A stretch of DNA of 64,000 nt, taken from an uncultured Clostridia bacterium. Its GTDB lineage: Bacteria > Bacillota > Clostridia > Lachnospirales > Lachnospiraceae. The translations under genes and the position numbers were made by a program. Below are positions 17,898 to 26,284 of the stretch, piece after piece (position 1 is the first letter of the stretch; each line of letters starts with the position of its first letter). The DNA is taken from positions 51,300 to 115,299 of the forward strand of contig CAOKVX010000007.1 of NCBI GenBank assembly GCA_948472945.1. The letters are read 5' to 3'. The notes under the pieces were generated by a model that was not told where the DNA came from, did not search any database, and saw only the letters and a list, made by a program, of their open reading frames with translations.

Positions 17898-18536
17898 ATG
17901 TTAAAAGCAATTGTATTCGACATGGACGGAGTCATTGTTGACAGCGAGCCTATGTATGCACATGCAAATGCCGCCGCGCTAAAAGAGTTCGGCTTGTCGA
18001 TGCCGGCAGAATACTATCTTGGATTTGCGGGAACAACCAAATATAATATTATGCAGAAGCTTATTGACAGACATGGTATTAATGCATCGGCAGGCGAACT
18101 GTGCCGCGCCGCCGACTTTCATTACAACAGGCTGCTTAAGAGGGACGGTTTCACTGAAGTTCCCGGAGCCTGCAGTTTCATACAAAGAATTAAGGGCGCA
18201 GGTATGCGTCTTGCCATAGCTTCATCCTCACAGTACTGCAATATATACGGCGTACTTGATTATTTTCATATAAGGAAATATTTTGACGTAATTCTTTCCG
18301 GTTCTGATGAAAATGTCAATCCAAAGCCCGCCCCCGATATTTATATAAATGCTGTTGAAGCGCTTAATATACAGCCGTCAGAGGCCGCTGCGATAGAAGA
18401 TACCGACACAGGGCTGCAGGCTGCGCACTCTGCCGGGCTTTTATGTTATGCATACCGAAACAAAAATTCAGGAAATCAAACACTTTCACTTGCATACAAA
18501 GTCATTAACGACTACAATGTAATGTATGGTTTTTAA
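17898..18536 (+). CDS. HAD-superfamily phosphatase / beta-phosphoglucomutase-like
   Basis: The protein has 212 residues. The motif I nucleophile is in FDMDGVIVDSEP (residues 7-18), the cap domain spans about 18-85, motif II Ser is in AIASSS, motif III is Lys in NPKPAPDIY, and motif IV is AIEDTDTGLQAA. The DGV-DSEP form groups it with beta-phosphoglucomutase and 2-deoxyglucose-6-phosphatase relatives, acting on small phosphosugars in the cytoplasm. Substrate cannot be told. The ribosome site is weak (GGGAATG). It is probably the first gene of an operon with the AI-2E-type permease 26 bases downstream. Confidence 0.9.
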   Translation: MLKAIVFDMDGVIVDSEPMYAHANAAALKEFGLSMPAEYYLGFAGTTKYNIMQKLIDRHGINASAGELCRAADFHYNRLLKRDGFTEVPGACSFIQRIKGAGMRLAIASSSQYCNIYGVLDYFHIRKYFDVILSGSDENVNPKPAPDIYINAVEALNIQPSEAAAIEDTDTGLQAAHSAGLLCYAYRNKNSGNQTLSLAYKVINDYNVMYGF

Positions 18537-18562
18537 TTTTAAAAAACAGGAGGCGCTTTAAA

Positions 18563-19957
18563 ATGAACGATTCTTCACCGAATAATTCATCTATTAAGAA
18601 ACAAAAATTTTTTCAGCGTAAATTCATTAACCTATCGCTGACGCTGTTTTTGGGAATAGCCCTGAGTATGATATTCTTTTTTGTAATTTACTACTCTCAG
18701 AGCGTCAATCTCAGCATCGGCAAAGTTATTAACGCAATTAAGCCGTTTATATACGGCGCAGTAATAGCATACCTGCTAATTCCAATGTGCAATTACATAG
18801 AAAACCTTATCAAAAAACTTTTAAATAAACCTGTTACAGAAGAAAAATCAGAAACCATTATATCAGCCATAAGCATACTTCTGAGTCTGTGCATTGCATT
18901 TTTGGTAATATATGTACTCATGTCGCTTATTATCCCGCAGTTTGTAGTAAGCCTCACGCTTATCATAGATAATTTCGACAGTTATTACGAAACCGTTACA
19001 AACTGGCTCAACGACTTTTTTAAGGACAACGAGCTGCTTCACGATTACGCCGAGACAATTACGGTTTCAATATCGTCAACAGTTGAAAAATGGCTGCAGA
19101 CAGAGCTTCTCCCAAACACAAAGACGCTTTTGTCAAATGTTTCATCGGGCGTAATTGGCGCATTCTCAATAATAAAAAACCTGCTTATCGGAATAATTGT
19201 ATCGATTTATTTCCTAAACAGCCGAAAGAGCTTTGCCGCTCAGGCCAGAATATTTACACATGCGATATTTAAGGAAAAAACAGCCGACAAAATAATTAAA
19301 GAGGTACGTTTCACAAATAAAATGTTCATGGGATTTATAAGCGGACGCATACTCGACTCCACTATAATAGGATGCCTATGCTTTATCGGTTTCAGTATTC
19401 TTGATATACCGTACCCGCTGCTTATAAGCGTCATCGTAGGCGTTACGAACATAATTCCATTTTTCGGACCGTTTATCGGCGGAATTCCCTCCGCTTTCAT
19501 AATACTTATGGCAAGTCCAATAAAATGTCTGTGGTTTATTATATTTATCATTATTCTCCAGCAGATAGACGGAAACATAATTGGTCCTAAAATTCTCGGA
19601 GATAAAACTAACCTTAACAGTTTTTGGGTGCTTTTTGCAATTATGCTTTTCAGCGGATTGTTCGGTTTTATGGGTATGATTATCGGTGTTCCGGTATTTG
19701 CCGTAATATACCATCTTGCACAGGAGCTTATTATGATGGGCCTGAACAGAACAGGCTACACCCCCACCGACGAGGACGCCGAAGTCTCAATGATGAACAG
19801 ATATCTTGAAAAGAAAGAATCCGAGCACGAAGCTGAAACCGTAGCTGTGACAGTGAAAAAAACTATTAATAAAAAAGATAATAACAGGCACAGTAAGCAA
19901 AAAAATGAATCCATACAGAATAAACCGGGTAAAAACGATAACAGCAATAATAATTAA
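18563..19957 (+). CDS. AI-2E family transporter (YtvI/PerM-like)
   Basis: A 464-residue membrane protein with about eight spans in the PerM arrangement: two early spans, an amphipathic segment (about 130-200), then RILDSTIIGCLCFIGF, the GVTNIIPFFGPFIGGIPSA signature and a terminal pair. The family includes autoinducer-2 exporters and sodium/proton exchangers, so substrate is open. The last 60 residues are a polar Lys/Asn/Glu tail, probably cytoplasmic and disordered. Excellent CAGGAGG site. It lies between the HAD gene and DAHP synthase gene (70-base gap). Confidence 0.9.
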   Translation: MNDSSPNNSSIKKQKFFQRKFINLSLTLFLGIALSMIFFFVIYYSQSVNLSIGKVINAIKPFIYGAVIAYLLIPMCNYIENLIKKLLNKPVTEEKSETIISAISILLSLCIAFLVIYVLMSLIIPQFVVSLTLIIDNFDSYYETVTNWLNDFFKDNELLHDYAETITVSISSTVEKWLQTELLPNTKTLLSNVSSGVIGAFSIIKNLLIGIIVSIYFLNSRKSFAAQARIFTHAIFKEKTADKIIKEVRFTNKMFMGFISGRILDSTIIGCLCFIGFSILDIPYPLLISVIVGVTNIIPFFGPFIGGIPSAFIILMASPIKCLWFIIFIIILQQIDGNIIGPKILGDKTNLNSFWVLFAIMLFSGLFGFMGMIIGVPVFAVIYHLAQELIMMGLNRTGYTPTDEDAEVSMMNRYLEKKESEHEAETVAVTVKKTINKKDNNRHSKQKNESIQNKPGKNDNSNNN

Positions 19958-20027
19958 CACAATTTAACTATTTTTGCTTTTCTAAAAAACCTGAAAGAAA
20001 ATAACTATCAAAGGAGATTAACTAATT

Positions 20028-21059
20028 ATGGGAATGCATATTCACAACGAACTGCCAAGGCCCGATTTTCTAAAGTTTGAATATCCGTTATCTGACGATA
20101 TGAAAAAAATGAAAGCAATGCGGGATGACGAGCTAAAAAAAATATTCAGGGGGGAGTCTGACAAATTTATTTTAATTGTTGGTCCGTGCTCGGCGGACAG
20201 GGAAGATTCCGTCTGTGAATATATAGAACGCCTTGCAAAAGTCGCAGATAAGGTAAATGACAGGATTTTTATCATACCGCGTATATACACTAACAAACCG
20301 AGAACTACGGGAATCGGCTACAAGGGAATGCTGCATCAGCCCGACCCTACAAAATCTCCTGATCTGTACAGGGGAATCGTCTCTATAAGAAAGCTTCATC
20401 TGCACGCTTTCAGCACAACAGGGCTTACATGCGCCGACGAGATGCTTTACCCTGAAAACAGAAGCTATCTTGACGACCTTCTCTCGTATGAGGCTATTGG
20501 AGCGCGCTCTGTTGAAAACCAGCAGCACAGGCTTGTGGCAAGCGGAATGGATATTCCCGTGGGCATGAAAAATCCGACAAGCGGGGATTTTGGAGTTATG
20601 CTCAACTCAGTTATTGCCGCACAGACTTCACAGGATTTTATTTACAGGGGACAGAGTGTTACAACCGATGGAAACGATTACGCACACTGTATTCTTCGCG
20701 GCGGCGTTAACAAGTTCGGACAGAATATTCCAAACTACCATTACGAGGACCTTGAGCGCCTTTACGACGCATACGCCTCAAAATCACTCATTAATCCCGC
20801 AGTAATAGTGGACGTCAACCACTCCAACTCAGACAAGCGCTTTAAGGAACAGATACGCATATCAAACGAAGTACTTCACAGCCGAAACTACCACTGCGAA
20901 ATAAAGAAGATGGTAAAGGGACTTATGATTGAAAGCTATCTGGAAGAGGGCTGTCAGACTATAGACGGAACATATGTATACGGTCAGTCGATTACCGACC
21001 CATGTCTTGGATGGGAGGACACCGAAAAACTTATATACGAGATTGCTGAAAAATGTTAG
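20028..21059 (+). CDS. aroF: 3-deoxy-7-phosphoheptulonate synthase (DAHP synthase, class I)
   Basis: The protein has 343 residues. It condenses phosphoenolpyruvate with erythrose 4-phosphate, the first step of the shikimate pathway. Visible class I (AroF/G/H) motifs: LIVGPCSADR, IPRIYTNKPRTTGIGYKGML, GARSVENQQHR, VGMKNPTSGDFG, LRGG and VDVNHSNSDK. The metal ligands Cys (in GPCSAD), His, Glu and Asp are in place. AAGGAG precedes the ATG. It is followed by a strong bidirectional terminator. Which aromatic amino acid inhibits it cannot be read here. Confidence 0.96.
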   Translation: MGMHIHNELPRPDFLKFEYPLSDDMKKMKAMRDDELKKIFRGESDKFILIVGPCSADREDSVCEYIERLAKVADKVNDRIFIIPRIYTNKPRTTGIGYKGMLHQPDPTKSPDLYRGIVSIRKLHLHAFSTTGLTCADEMLYPENRSYLDDLLSYEAIGARSVENQQHRLVASGMDIPVGMKNPTSGDFGVMLNSVIAAQTSQDFIYRGQSVTTDGNDYAHCILRGGVNKFGQNIPNYHYEDLERLYDAYASKSLINPAVIVDVNHSNSDKRFKEQIRISNEVLHSRNYHCEIKKMVKGLMIESYLEEGCQTIDGTYVYGQSITDPCLGWEDTEKLIYEIAEKC

Positions 21060-21102
21060 TACAAGATTTATATTAGCCGAATTACTACTTTATTATTAAT
21101 TT

Positions 21103-21156
21103 AAGCCAGTATATTTTTTACATCAGCTTATTCGCTGACAAAAAGTATACTGGCTT
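21103..21156. terminator. Long bidirectional hairpin terminator
   Basis: AAGCCAGTATA pairs with TATACTGGCTT, continued inwards by T-run/A-run and TCAGC/GCTGA. Nearly the whole 54 bases pair, and T-rich sequence follows on both strands. It separates the DAHP synthase gene from the convergent lipoprotein gene. Confidence 0.85.
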
Positions 21157-21200
21157 ACTTTTAATTTTGTTTTTACTAATTTTTTTTATTTTGCGGAATC

Positions 21201-21764
21201 CTATCTTCCATTAACCATATCGCTGACACCGTCAAGAACATCTCCCGCGGCATCTTTCACATCCCTGCCGGCATCTTTCAAATCTCTTCCAACAGAATCC
21301 ATTGCGCCTCCGACAGTATTTCCTCCTCCGGTCGTACCATTAGCCGTACCATTTGTTGCAGCGCCTCCTGTACCGGATGTGCCGTTACTTGTTCCGTTAT
21401 TTGTTGTTCCATTTATCGACCTTCCGTTACTTGGCTGTCCTCCAACCGTCCTGTTAGTACCGGTTTTGCCTGAAGTCTCGTCACCCGTAACACCGCTGTT
21501 GTCATTGTCCGCATTGTTGTCTGTTCCGTTATTGTCGTCTGTTCCGTTATTGTCTGTTCCCGTATTGTCATCCGCCGCATTATTATCGTCTGTTCCTGTT
21601 GTGCCGTCAGTATCATCTGTACCGCCATTGTCATCATTACCTGATACTTCTGACGTCGGAGTTGGGTTTGCTTCGTCTGAGTTTGAGTTTTTGTCTTTGG
21701 CGTTACAACCGGTAAGTGAAAGTAACACTACCGTTACAGCTAAAAAAACATATATTTTTTTCAT
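21201..21764 (-). CDS. Low-complexity Asn/Asp/Gly/Thr-rich lipoprotein
   Basis: A 187-residue protein starting at the ATG at 21764 (GAGGAATT site; an upstream extension of 17 codons is unlikely). Lipobox LTGC gives Cys20 as the lipidated residue. Residues about 25-145 are degenerate repeats of Asn, Asp, Gly and Thr, a disordered linker probably spanning the wall. The C-terminus (about 150-187) is an amphipathic helix with three related heptads (GRDLKDAGRDVKDAAGDVLD). Function unknown. The repeat-rich DNA makes length variation between strains likely. Confidence 0.8.
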   Translation of the reverse strand: MKKIYVFLAVTVVLLSLTGCNAKDKNSNSDEANPTPTSEVSGNDDNGGTDDTDGTTGTDDNNAADDNTGTDNNGTDDNNGTDNNADNDNSGVTGDETSGKTGTNRTVGGQPSNGRSINGTTNNGTSNGTSGTGGAATNGTANGTTGGGNTVGGAMDSVGRDLKDAGRDVKDAAGDVLDGVSDMVNGR

Positions 21765-21996
21765 AATATCAATTCCTCTCTGTTTGATTTTGTAAATTAT
21801 TATCTCATACAACAAGGAATTTTATGCATACATCCCTTTATATTTTAGTATTTCAAAAAATTAACAAAACAAAGAAATTTTAGAAAGGAAATCATATGAT
21901 GTAAAATGAATTATCACTCTGCAAGACGGAATATGTTAAACCGGCAAAAAAATAAGGAGAGTACTCTTATCAGTACTTTCCTATCTTTTTCTTAAA

Positions 21997-22085
21997 CGGA
22001 GAAGGAGGGATTTGAACCCTCGCGCCGCTATTAACGACCTACTCCCTTTCCAGGGGAGCCCCTTCAGCCACTTGGGTACTTCTCC
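21997..22085 (-). tRNA. tRNA-Ser (anticodon GGA)
   Basis: Minus-strand cloverleaf: acceptor GGAGAAG with CTTCTCC and a G discriminator, anticodon arm with CTGGAAA (anticodon GGA), a long class II variable arm, and the T-arm GAGGGTTCAAATCCCTC. CCA is not encoded. It reads UCC/UCU serine codons and is the second of a pair. Confidence 0.93.
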
Positions 22086-22130
22086 AAATGCCCTAAATAT
22101 ATAATACTTCTATTTTTTTGCATAAAAAAA

Positions 22131-22216
22131 CGGAGAGGGAGGGATTCGAACCCTCGGTGCCTTGCGGCACGCCGGTTTTCAAGACCGGTGCACTAAACCA
22201 GCTATGCGACCTCTCC
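22131..22216 (-). tRNA. tRNA-Ser (anticodon UGA)
   Basis: Minus-strand cloverleaf: acceptor GGAGAGG, anticodon stem CCGGT with CTTGAAA (anticodon TGA), a long variable arm (GTGCCGCAAGGCAC), the T-arm GAGGGTTCGAATCCCTC and a G discriminator. No encoded CCA. It is the first gene of the pair, 14 bases behind a consensus promoter. Confidence 0.95.
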
Positions 22217-22230
22217 TTAACTGCTTGACT

Positions 22231-22260
22231 ATTATAACACCCGTCAATATGAAATGTCAA
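22231..22260 (-). promoter_or_regulatory. Consensus promoter of the tRNA-Ser pair
   Basis: On the minus strand, TTGACA (22260-22255), 18 bp, TATAAT (22236-22231): perfect hexamers immediately upstream of the two tRNA genes. Confidence 0.85.
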
Positions 22261-22342
22261 GCTTTTTTTTAAATTTTAGTCACATTTTTTGTCATAATTT
22301 TTACGGGTGATTTTTACGAAACATTAATAAAAATAAAATCTT

Positions 22343-23272
22343 TTAATCGTAACATTCCCCTGTATATACATCCACCAGCATATTACTATCCTTAATATAT
22401 CCTGTATCTTCTGTTTCCTCTGTTCTCTCCTTGAAATATACCTCATATACCGGAACATAGTGCTGCCCGTCATCGCCTGACAGCGGAAGATACCTAATAC
22501 CTATCTTTGATACATCTTCAGCTGAACCATACCTCAAATTACTGTCGACAATATATAAAAGCCTTTCAATACTAATAAAATCTTTTTTATAACACATTTT
22601 ATCCGACTCTTTAACCACAGGTACATTGTCTATCGAAAAGCTGTACAGAGAACCTTTTTCAAGTCCGCACTCGATAAATGCCGTTTTAAGGCTTGGGGAA
22701 TCCATATCGTTTTTGTCAGTGGCAATCGTTCTGTTGCCAAGTATAGGCGTCCCGTCATACATAAAACTGTATGACAGCCATATGGCATCGCCGCCATCAT
22801 CAACTTCATAATAGCTGTCGACATCACAGGATAAACCGCATGCGTCAATTATCTTCCTGGCAATTCTGTCGGCTTCGGCAGCGTCAATATCTCCTGACCC
22901 CGACGGCCCATCTGCATAATAAGAAAAAGAAGTATCGCCTCCAGTACTCCAATGACAGGATTTTGTCTCTGTATCGTAAGCAAAAGACGTAAAATCTCCG
23001 TTTTCTTCAACTACAACGACTTTGCTTTTATCTATTTCCTCCCCGATAAGAACCGAAATAATTTTATCAACATCAATTTTATCAAATGAAATATCAAGTT
23101 CCGGATATTCCTCTTTTACATTTTCCTCTATTTCAAGGCTTTCATACCTCTGTTTATCCTCGCTGCTAATCTCGCGGCTTTTGTTTTTCAGTGAACACCC
23201 CGCCGCCTCAACCGCGATCCCCATACAAATAAGAACACAAATAATATTAATATATTTTTTTTTACTAATCAT
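22343..23272 (-). CDS. Lipoprotein of the ABC-transporter operon, function unknown
   Basis: A 309-residue protein with signal sequence and lipobox (EAAGC), so anchored outside the membrane. The mature part has a charged linker (about 28-60) and then an alpha/beta region with several acidic segments. The HYVPVYEVYFKERTEE and NMLVDVYTGECYD pattern resembles two-domain regulatory lipoproteins that bind partner membrane proteins, but I recognise no named family. Its start overlaps the ABC ATPase stop by four bases (ATGA), so it is translationally coupled. It is the last gene of the operon; self-protection or sensing are plausible roles (inference). Confidence 0.8.
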   Translation of the reverse strand: MISKKKYINIICVLICMGIAVEAAGCSLKNKSREISSEDKQRYESLEIEENVKEEYPELDISFDKIDVDKIISVLIGEEIDKSKVVVVEENGDFTSFAYDTETKSCHWSTGGDTSFSYYADGPSGSGDIDAAEADRIARKIIDACGLSCDVDSYYEVDDGGDAIWLSYSFMYDGTPILGNRTIATDKNDMDSPSLKTAFIECGLEKGSLYSFSIDNVPVVKESDKMCYKKDFISIERLLYIVDSNLRYGSAEDVSKIGIRYLPLSGDDGQHYVPVYEVYFKERTEETEDTGYIKDSNMLVDVYTGECYD

Positions 23273-23913
23273 GCAGTTATCTCCTCTATATGTCCGTAAT
23301 CTATCTCATATACCCTGTCGCACAAGATATCAATATCTGCCTGACTGTGGCTTGCCAAAAGTATTGTCTTTCCTGATTCTTTAAGTTTCAGCAGAATATC
23401 GCGCACCTCATCGACGCCTTTTTTATCAAGTCCGTTCATCGGCTCGTCAAGTATGATTAAATGCTGGTCCTCCATGATGGCCTGTGCAATTCCAAGCCTT
23501 TGGCGCATCCCGAGCGAATATTTTGAAACCCATTTTTTTTCATCAGGATTCAGCCCGACAAGCTCCATATAGCGCCTGATTTTTTCATTGTCTTTCATCC
23601 CCTTGATTGAGGCAAGGCTTTTAAGATTTGAAAAACCCGACATGTAGGGCATGAAACCCGGGTGTTCTATAATTACCCCGACATCCTCCGGAAAATCTAT
23701 ATCCTTACCTATATATTTTCCCTGAACGAACACACTTCCGCTGTCAGGTATAAGAAATCCGCATATCACTTTCATAAGCAGGGTCTTTCCCGACCCGTTG
23801 AGTCCGACAAGCCCGCATATACTTCCCTTTTCAACGTACATGCTGACGTCGTCAAGCACCTTTACACCTTTGAAGCTCTTTGATACTCCCGACACTTCAA
23901 TAACATTTTCCAT
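23269..23913 (-). CDS. ABC transporter ATPase (BcrA/NatA-like)
   Basis: The protein has 214 residues. Walker A GLNGSGKT (about 38-45), the ABC signature YSLGMRQRLGIAQA, Walker B HLIILDEP and the switch His in LLASHS are intact. It is the short single-domain type used by ABC-2 exporters for antibiotics, lantibiotic immunity and sodium. I choose the ATG at 23913 (RBS AGAGGGG); the frame is open six codons further from a GTG. Neighbours upstream are its two membrane subunits, downstream a lipoprotein. It powers export or expulsion of an unknown substrate, likely linked to the secreted protein at the head of the operon. Confidence 0.93.
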   Translation of the reverse strand: MENVIEVSGVSKSFKGVKVLDDVSMYVEKGSICGLVGLNGSGKTLLMKVICGFLIPDSGSVFVQGKYIGKDIDFPEDVGVIIEHPGFMPYMSGFSNLKSLASIKGMKDNEKIRRYMELVGLNPDEKKWVSKYSLGMRQRLGIAQAIMEDQHLIILDEPMNGLDKKGVDEVRDILLKLKESGKTILLASHSQADIDILCDRVYEIDYGHIEEITA

Positions 23914-23927
23914 AACGCTCCCCTCTC

Positions 23928-24794
23928 TCACTCATCTTTTACAAAATCTATATCAGCGGCAGAACGCCTTATCAATAATATAAGGACTGTTAAAATCACT
24001 GTTATGTATATCATGGAATATATAATTGAAACCTTTCCGTTGTTGAGCGAACTAAAATTAACCCTGTACATTCTGAATGGAACCGCATAGCTCCATATCT
24101 TTCCCACTATTGTATTTGAACTTATCTCATTAATTGCCAGCATGTCAAGAAACTGTCCGCCAAATATAACCGCCACCGCGTACACGTTCTTTCTCTTCAT
24201 CGTTAGCCAAATCATTAAAAGACCCGCCGAGGCGCCTTCAATCGTCAGCAGAAAAAACGAGACTATTCCTATAAAATTTGGATTATATGTCAACAGGCCG
24301 GGAGTAAGCATAGATATCACATCCACAATATTAATCTGTATAGCACCGCCGCTGCAGCCCACAAAAGCCGCCTTGCTCCATGAGCCGTCAAATGTAATCT
24401 TTCCGCCGCACGCGATAACAAACATTACGATTAAAGCAATATTGTATATTACCGTCATAACAAACATATAAATAATCTGGCTGTTAACCCAAGTGCGCTT
24501 ATCCATCCTTATCAGGTAATACGCAGAGCCCGAGTTAAAAAAGAAGATTCCGCATGATACGAACATTATCCCCGTAAGATATATGGTGTTAGTAAAAAAA
24601 TCGCACCCAAAAAAAGTATAAAACTCAAAAAGGTTAAGGCTGTCATGATTTTCTGTAAGCCACGACGTAACCCCCGAAAAAGAGCTCCATATGAACAAAA
24701 ATAAAATTATAAAAACTGCATAGATTATTGGACTTGTAAATTCCGCCATCAGTGAAAGTTTCAGGTAATTAAGCGCTTTTTTAAATCTTTCCAT
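23928..24794 (-). CDS. ABC-2 type transporter permease, subunit B
   Basis: A 288-residue protein with about six hydrophobic spans and a large extracellular-like loop (about 40-75, TSWLTENHDSLNLFEFYTFFGC split). Its start overlaps the previous permease gene by 14 bases and its stop lies 15 bases before the ATPase start, so the three subunits are one unit. No sequence motif names the substrate. The arrangement of two unequal permeases plus a short ATPase is typical of bacteriocin-immunity and peptide-efflux ABC-2 transporters. Confidence 0.85.
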   Translation of the reverse strand: MERFKKALNYLKLSLMAEFTSPIIYAVFIILFLFIWSSFSGVTSWLTENHDSLNLFEFYTFFGCDFFTNTIYLTGIMFVSCGIFFFNSGSAYYLIRMDKRTWVNSQIIYMFVMTVIYNIALIVMFVIACGGKITFDGSWSKAAFVGCSGGAIQINIVDVISMLTPGLLTYNPNFIGIVSFFLLTIEGASAGLLMIWLTMKRKNVYAVAVIFGGQFLDMLAINEISSNTIVGKIWSYAVPFRMYRVNFSSLNNGKVSIIYSMIYITVILTVLILLIRRSAADIDFVKDE

Positions 24795-25566
24795 TGCGAA
24801 ACCTCCTCATCGAACCGACGTAGTATATAACAGACAGCGTAATCAACAGAAACGCCTGATAACCGAACGCATATACAAGCCCTCCCAAAGTTTTATACAT
24901 AGTTGCTGCGGACAAATCCGTATATATCCCCCAATCGACATACTCCTGCCTTGTGATTGTTGCGATGAGCTGAAACAGCCTTAATGCGATAAAAGGAACC
25001 GCCATAATAATATACCTGTTCTTTATAAACAGCGAAGCCACTATTGCAAACAGGACGCCTGGCACTATGCTTAATATGTAGGACACGCATGTAATGCAGT
25101 ATAATATAACTACATTGTTGTTTTTGATAAGACCGCCAAAAACCGTCGAGACATACAAGTCATAACTGTTTTTTGATACACTAAAGTCAGCTCCAAACAT
25201 ACAACATAAGACCGTAAATATAACTATGGAAATGAGGCACATCAAAAAAACAGATACCACCGCCGAAAAAATATGGCCGGCAAAATATGAACGCCTGCCG
25301 CATCTAATTAAACGGTAATACACCATTTTATTGTTAATCTCCTCGCTAAAGTAAAATAAAAATGGTAATGAATACAAAATGTATGCGCTGACATGCCCAA
25401 TTCCAAAACTTGCTGAAAACTTAAATATGTCCAAAACCGACATATTTAATTCCGCCGCGTTTAATATCTCATAATTATCACCTATAAAAAACAGAACTAC
25501 GTTAATTATTACTCCAACCACAAAAAACTGGCTTCGCAATATCCTCCTCATATAAAGTCCAAACAT
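24781..25566 (-). CDS. ABC-2 type transporter permease, subunit A
   Basis: A protein of about 261 residues with around six spans. I favour the ATG at 25566, six bases behind GGGGG; in-frame ATGs at 25572 and 25602 are alternatives. It begins MFGLYMRRILRSQFF, a short cytoplasmic amphipathic helix typical of ABC-2 permeases. It lies directly downstream of the small secreted-protein gene and upstream of the second permease. Confidence 0.83.
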   Translation of the reverse strand: MFGLYMRRILRSQFFVVGVIINVVLFFIGDNYEILNAAELNMSVLDIFKFSASFGIGHVSAYILYSLPFLFYFSEEINNKMVYYRLIRCGRRSYFAGHIFSAVVSVFLMCLISIVIFTVLCCMFGADFSVSKNSYDLYVSTVFGGLIKNNNVVILYCITCVSYILSIVPGVLFAIVASLFIKNRYIIMAVPFIALRLFQLIATITRQEYVDWGIYTDLSAATMYKTLGGLVYAFGYQAFLLITLSVIYYVGSMRRFRNGKI

Positions 25567-25633
25567 CCGCATCCCCCTGCACAATAACAGGCAGCCCGCC
25601 ACAGCAGCTGCCTTAATTATTAACCACCAAAAA

Positions 25634-26062
25634 CTATGGCCTCCACTGCCCTCTCACGGTTGCACCCTGCTTAGCCATAGTATTAGTCTGCATTCTCAGA
25701 TAGTACGAGCCGCCGACACTCCCGTAACCCGACAGATAATCCATATTAAACATAAAGTTTACATGTTCCTTGCTAAATGAACGTGATTCAGTAGCTTTAC
25801 CGTCATTCCTTGCCCGCGTTCTCATGGTAAAAAGCAGATTTGGGGACGCAGACGTGGCTATATATTTTATATATGCGCTGGCATACCTTTCAGACGCCTC
25901 CTTTTTGCATGAGTTGGTAGAGTCGATTCCCCCATTTCCCTCCATATAAAAATCAAAATCCCTGAACGGCGCCGCCGCCCTTACCTGTCCCACTGTCGTG
26001 AACGTAAACATTAGAGCCGCAGCCATAGCGCCTACCTTTTTTAAAATTCCTCTTTTACTCAT
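25634..26062 (-). CDS. Small secreted protein, DUF2712-like / bacteriocin-like candidate
   Basis: A 142-residue protein with a clear signal peptide ending VRAAA, leaving about 110 mature residues. The mature chain opens PFRDFDFYMEGNGG and ends GATVRGQWRP, with no helix-rich segment and two aromatic beta-strand-like repeats; one Cys only. The overall plan (FDF near the start, YYLR and a final G-W-x-P) recalls small exported DUF2712 or lactococcin-972-like proteins encoded beside ABC transporters; this likeness is from memory and weak. It heads a five-gene operon with two ABC permeases, an ATPase and a lipoprotein, under a perfect promoter. RBS GGAGGTAAGG. Confidence 0.72.
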   Translation of the reverse strand: MSKRGILKKVGAMAAALMFTFTTVGQVRAAAPFRDFDFYMEGNGGIDSTNSCKKEASERYASAYIKYIATSASPNLLFTMRTRARNDGKATESRSFSKEHVNFMFNMDYLSGYGSVGGSYYLRMQTNTMAKQGATVRGQWRP

Positions 26063-26109
26063 ATGTCCTTACCTCCATAATATTATTTAAATTCATTACA
26101 ATAAATTTA

Positions 26110-26138
26110 ATTATATAGTTATTCTAATACTATGTCAA
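26110..26138 (-). promoter_or_regulatory. Consensus promoter of the secreted-protein/ABC operon
   Basis: On the minus strand, TTGACA (26138-26133), 17 bp, TATAAT (26115-26110): perfect consensus and spacing. The leader to the ATG at 26062 is about 40 bases. A strong promoter for an accessory operon suggests abundant expression of the secreted protein. Confidence 0.85.
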
Positions 26139-26208
26139 TAAATACTTTATATTATAAGTGTCTATGTTTATTAAAAAGATTTCACTAAAAAATTTTTATC
26201 CTATAACA

Positions 26209-26254
26209 CAAAAAAGCTGCATAATTATCAATTCAACGATAATAATGCAGCTTT
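26209..26254 (-). terminator. Intrinsic terminator of ispD
   Basis: The minus-strand stem AAAGCTGCATTATTATC and its mirror, followed by TTTTTTG. It lies 30 bases beyond the ispD stop and insulates the secreted-protein promoter. Confidence 0.82.
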
Positions 26255-26284
26255 ATTTACCTTGCTCAACGGCGCCAATTGGCT

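Noticed and set aside
21379..21795. 138-codon plus-strand frame
   Set aside because: It is the antisense of the low-complexity lipoprotein repeats (Val/Leu/Ser/Pro repeats) and has no start signal.
26265..26281. GCTCAACGGCGCCAA shared with the inverted repeat at 58146
   Set aside because: A 14-15 base match between two places in 64 kb is expected by chance, and the remaining element is absent here.
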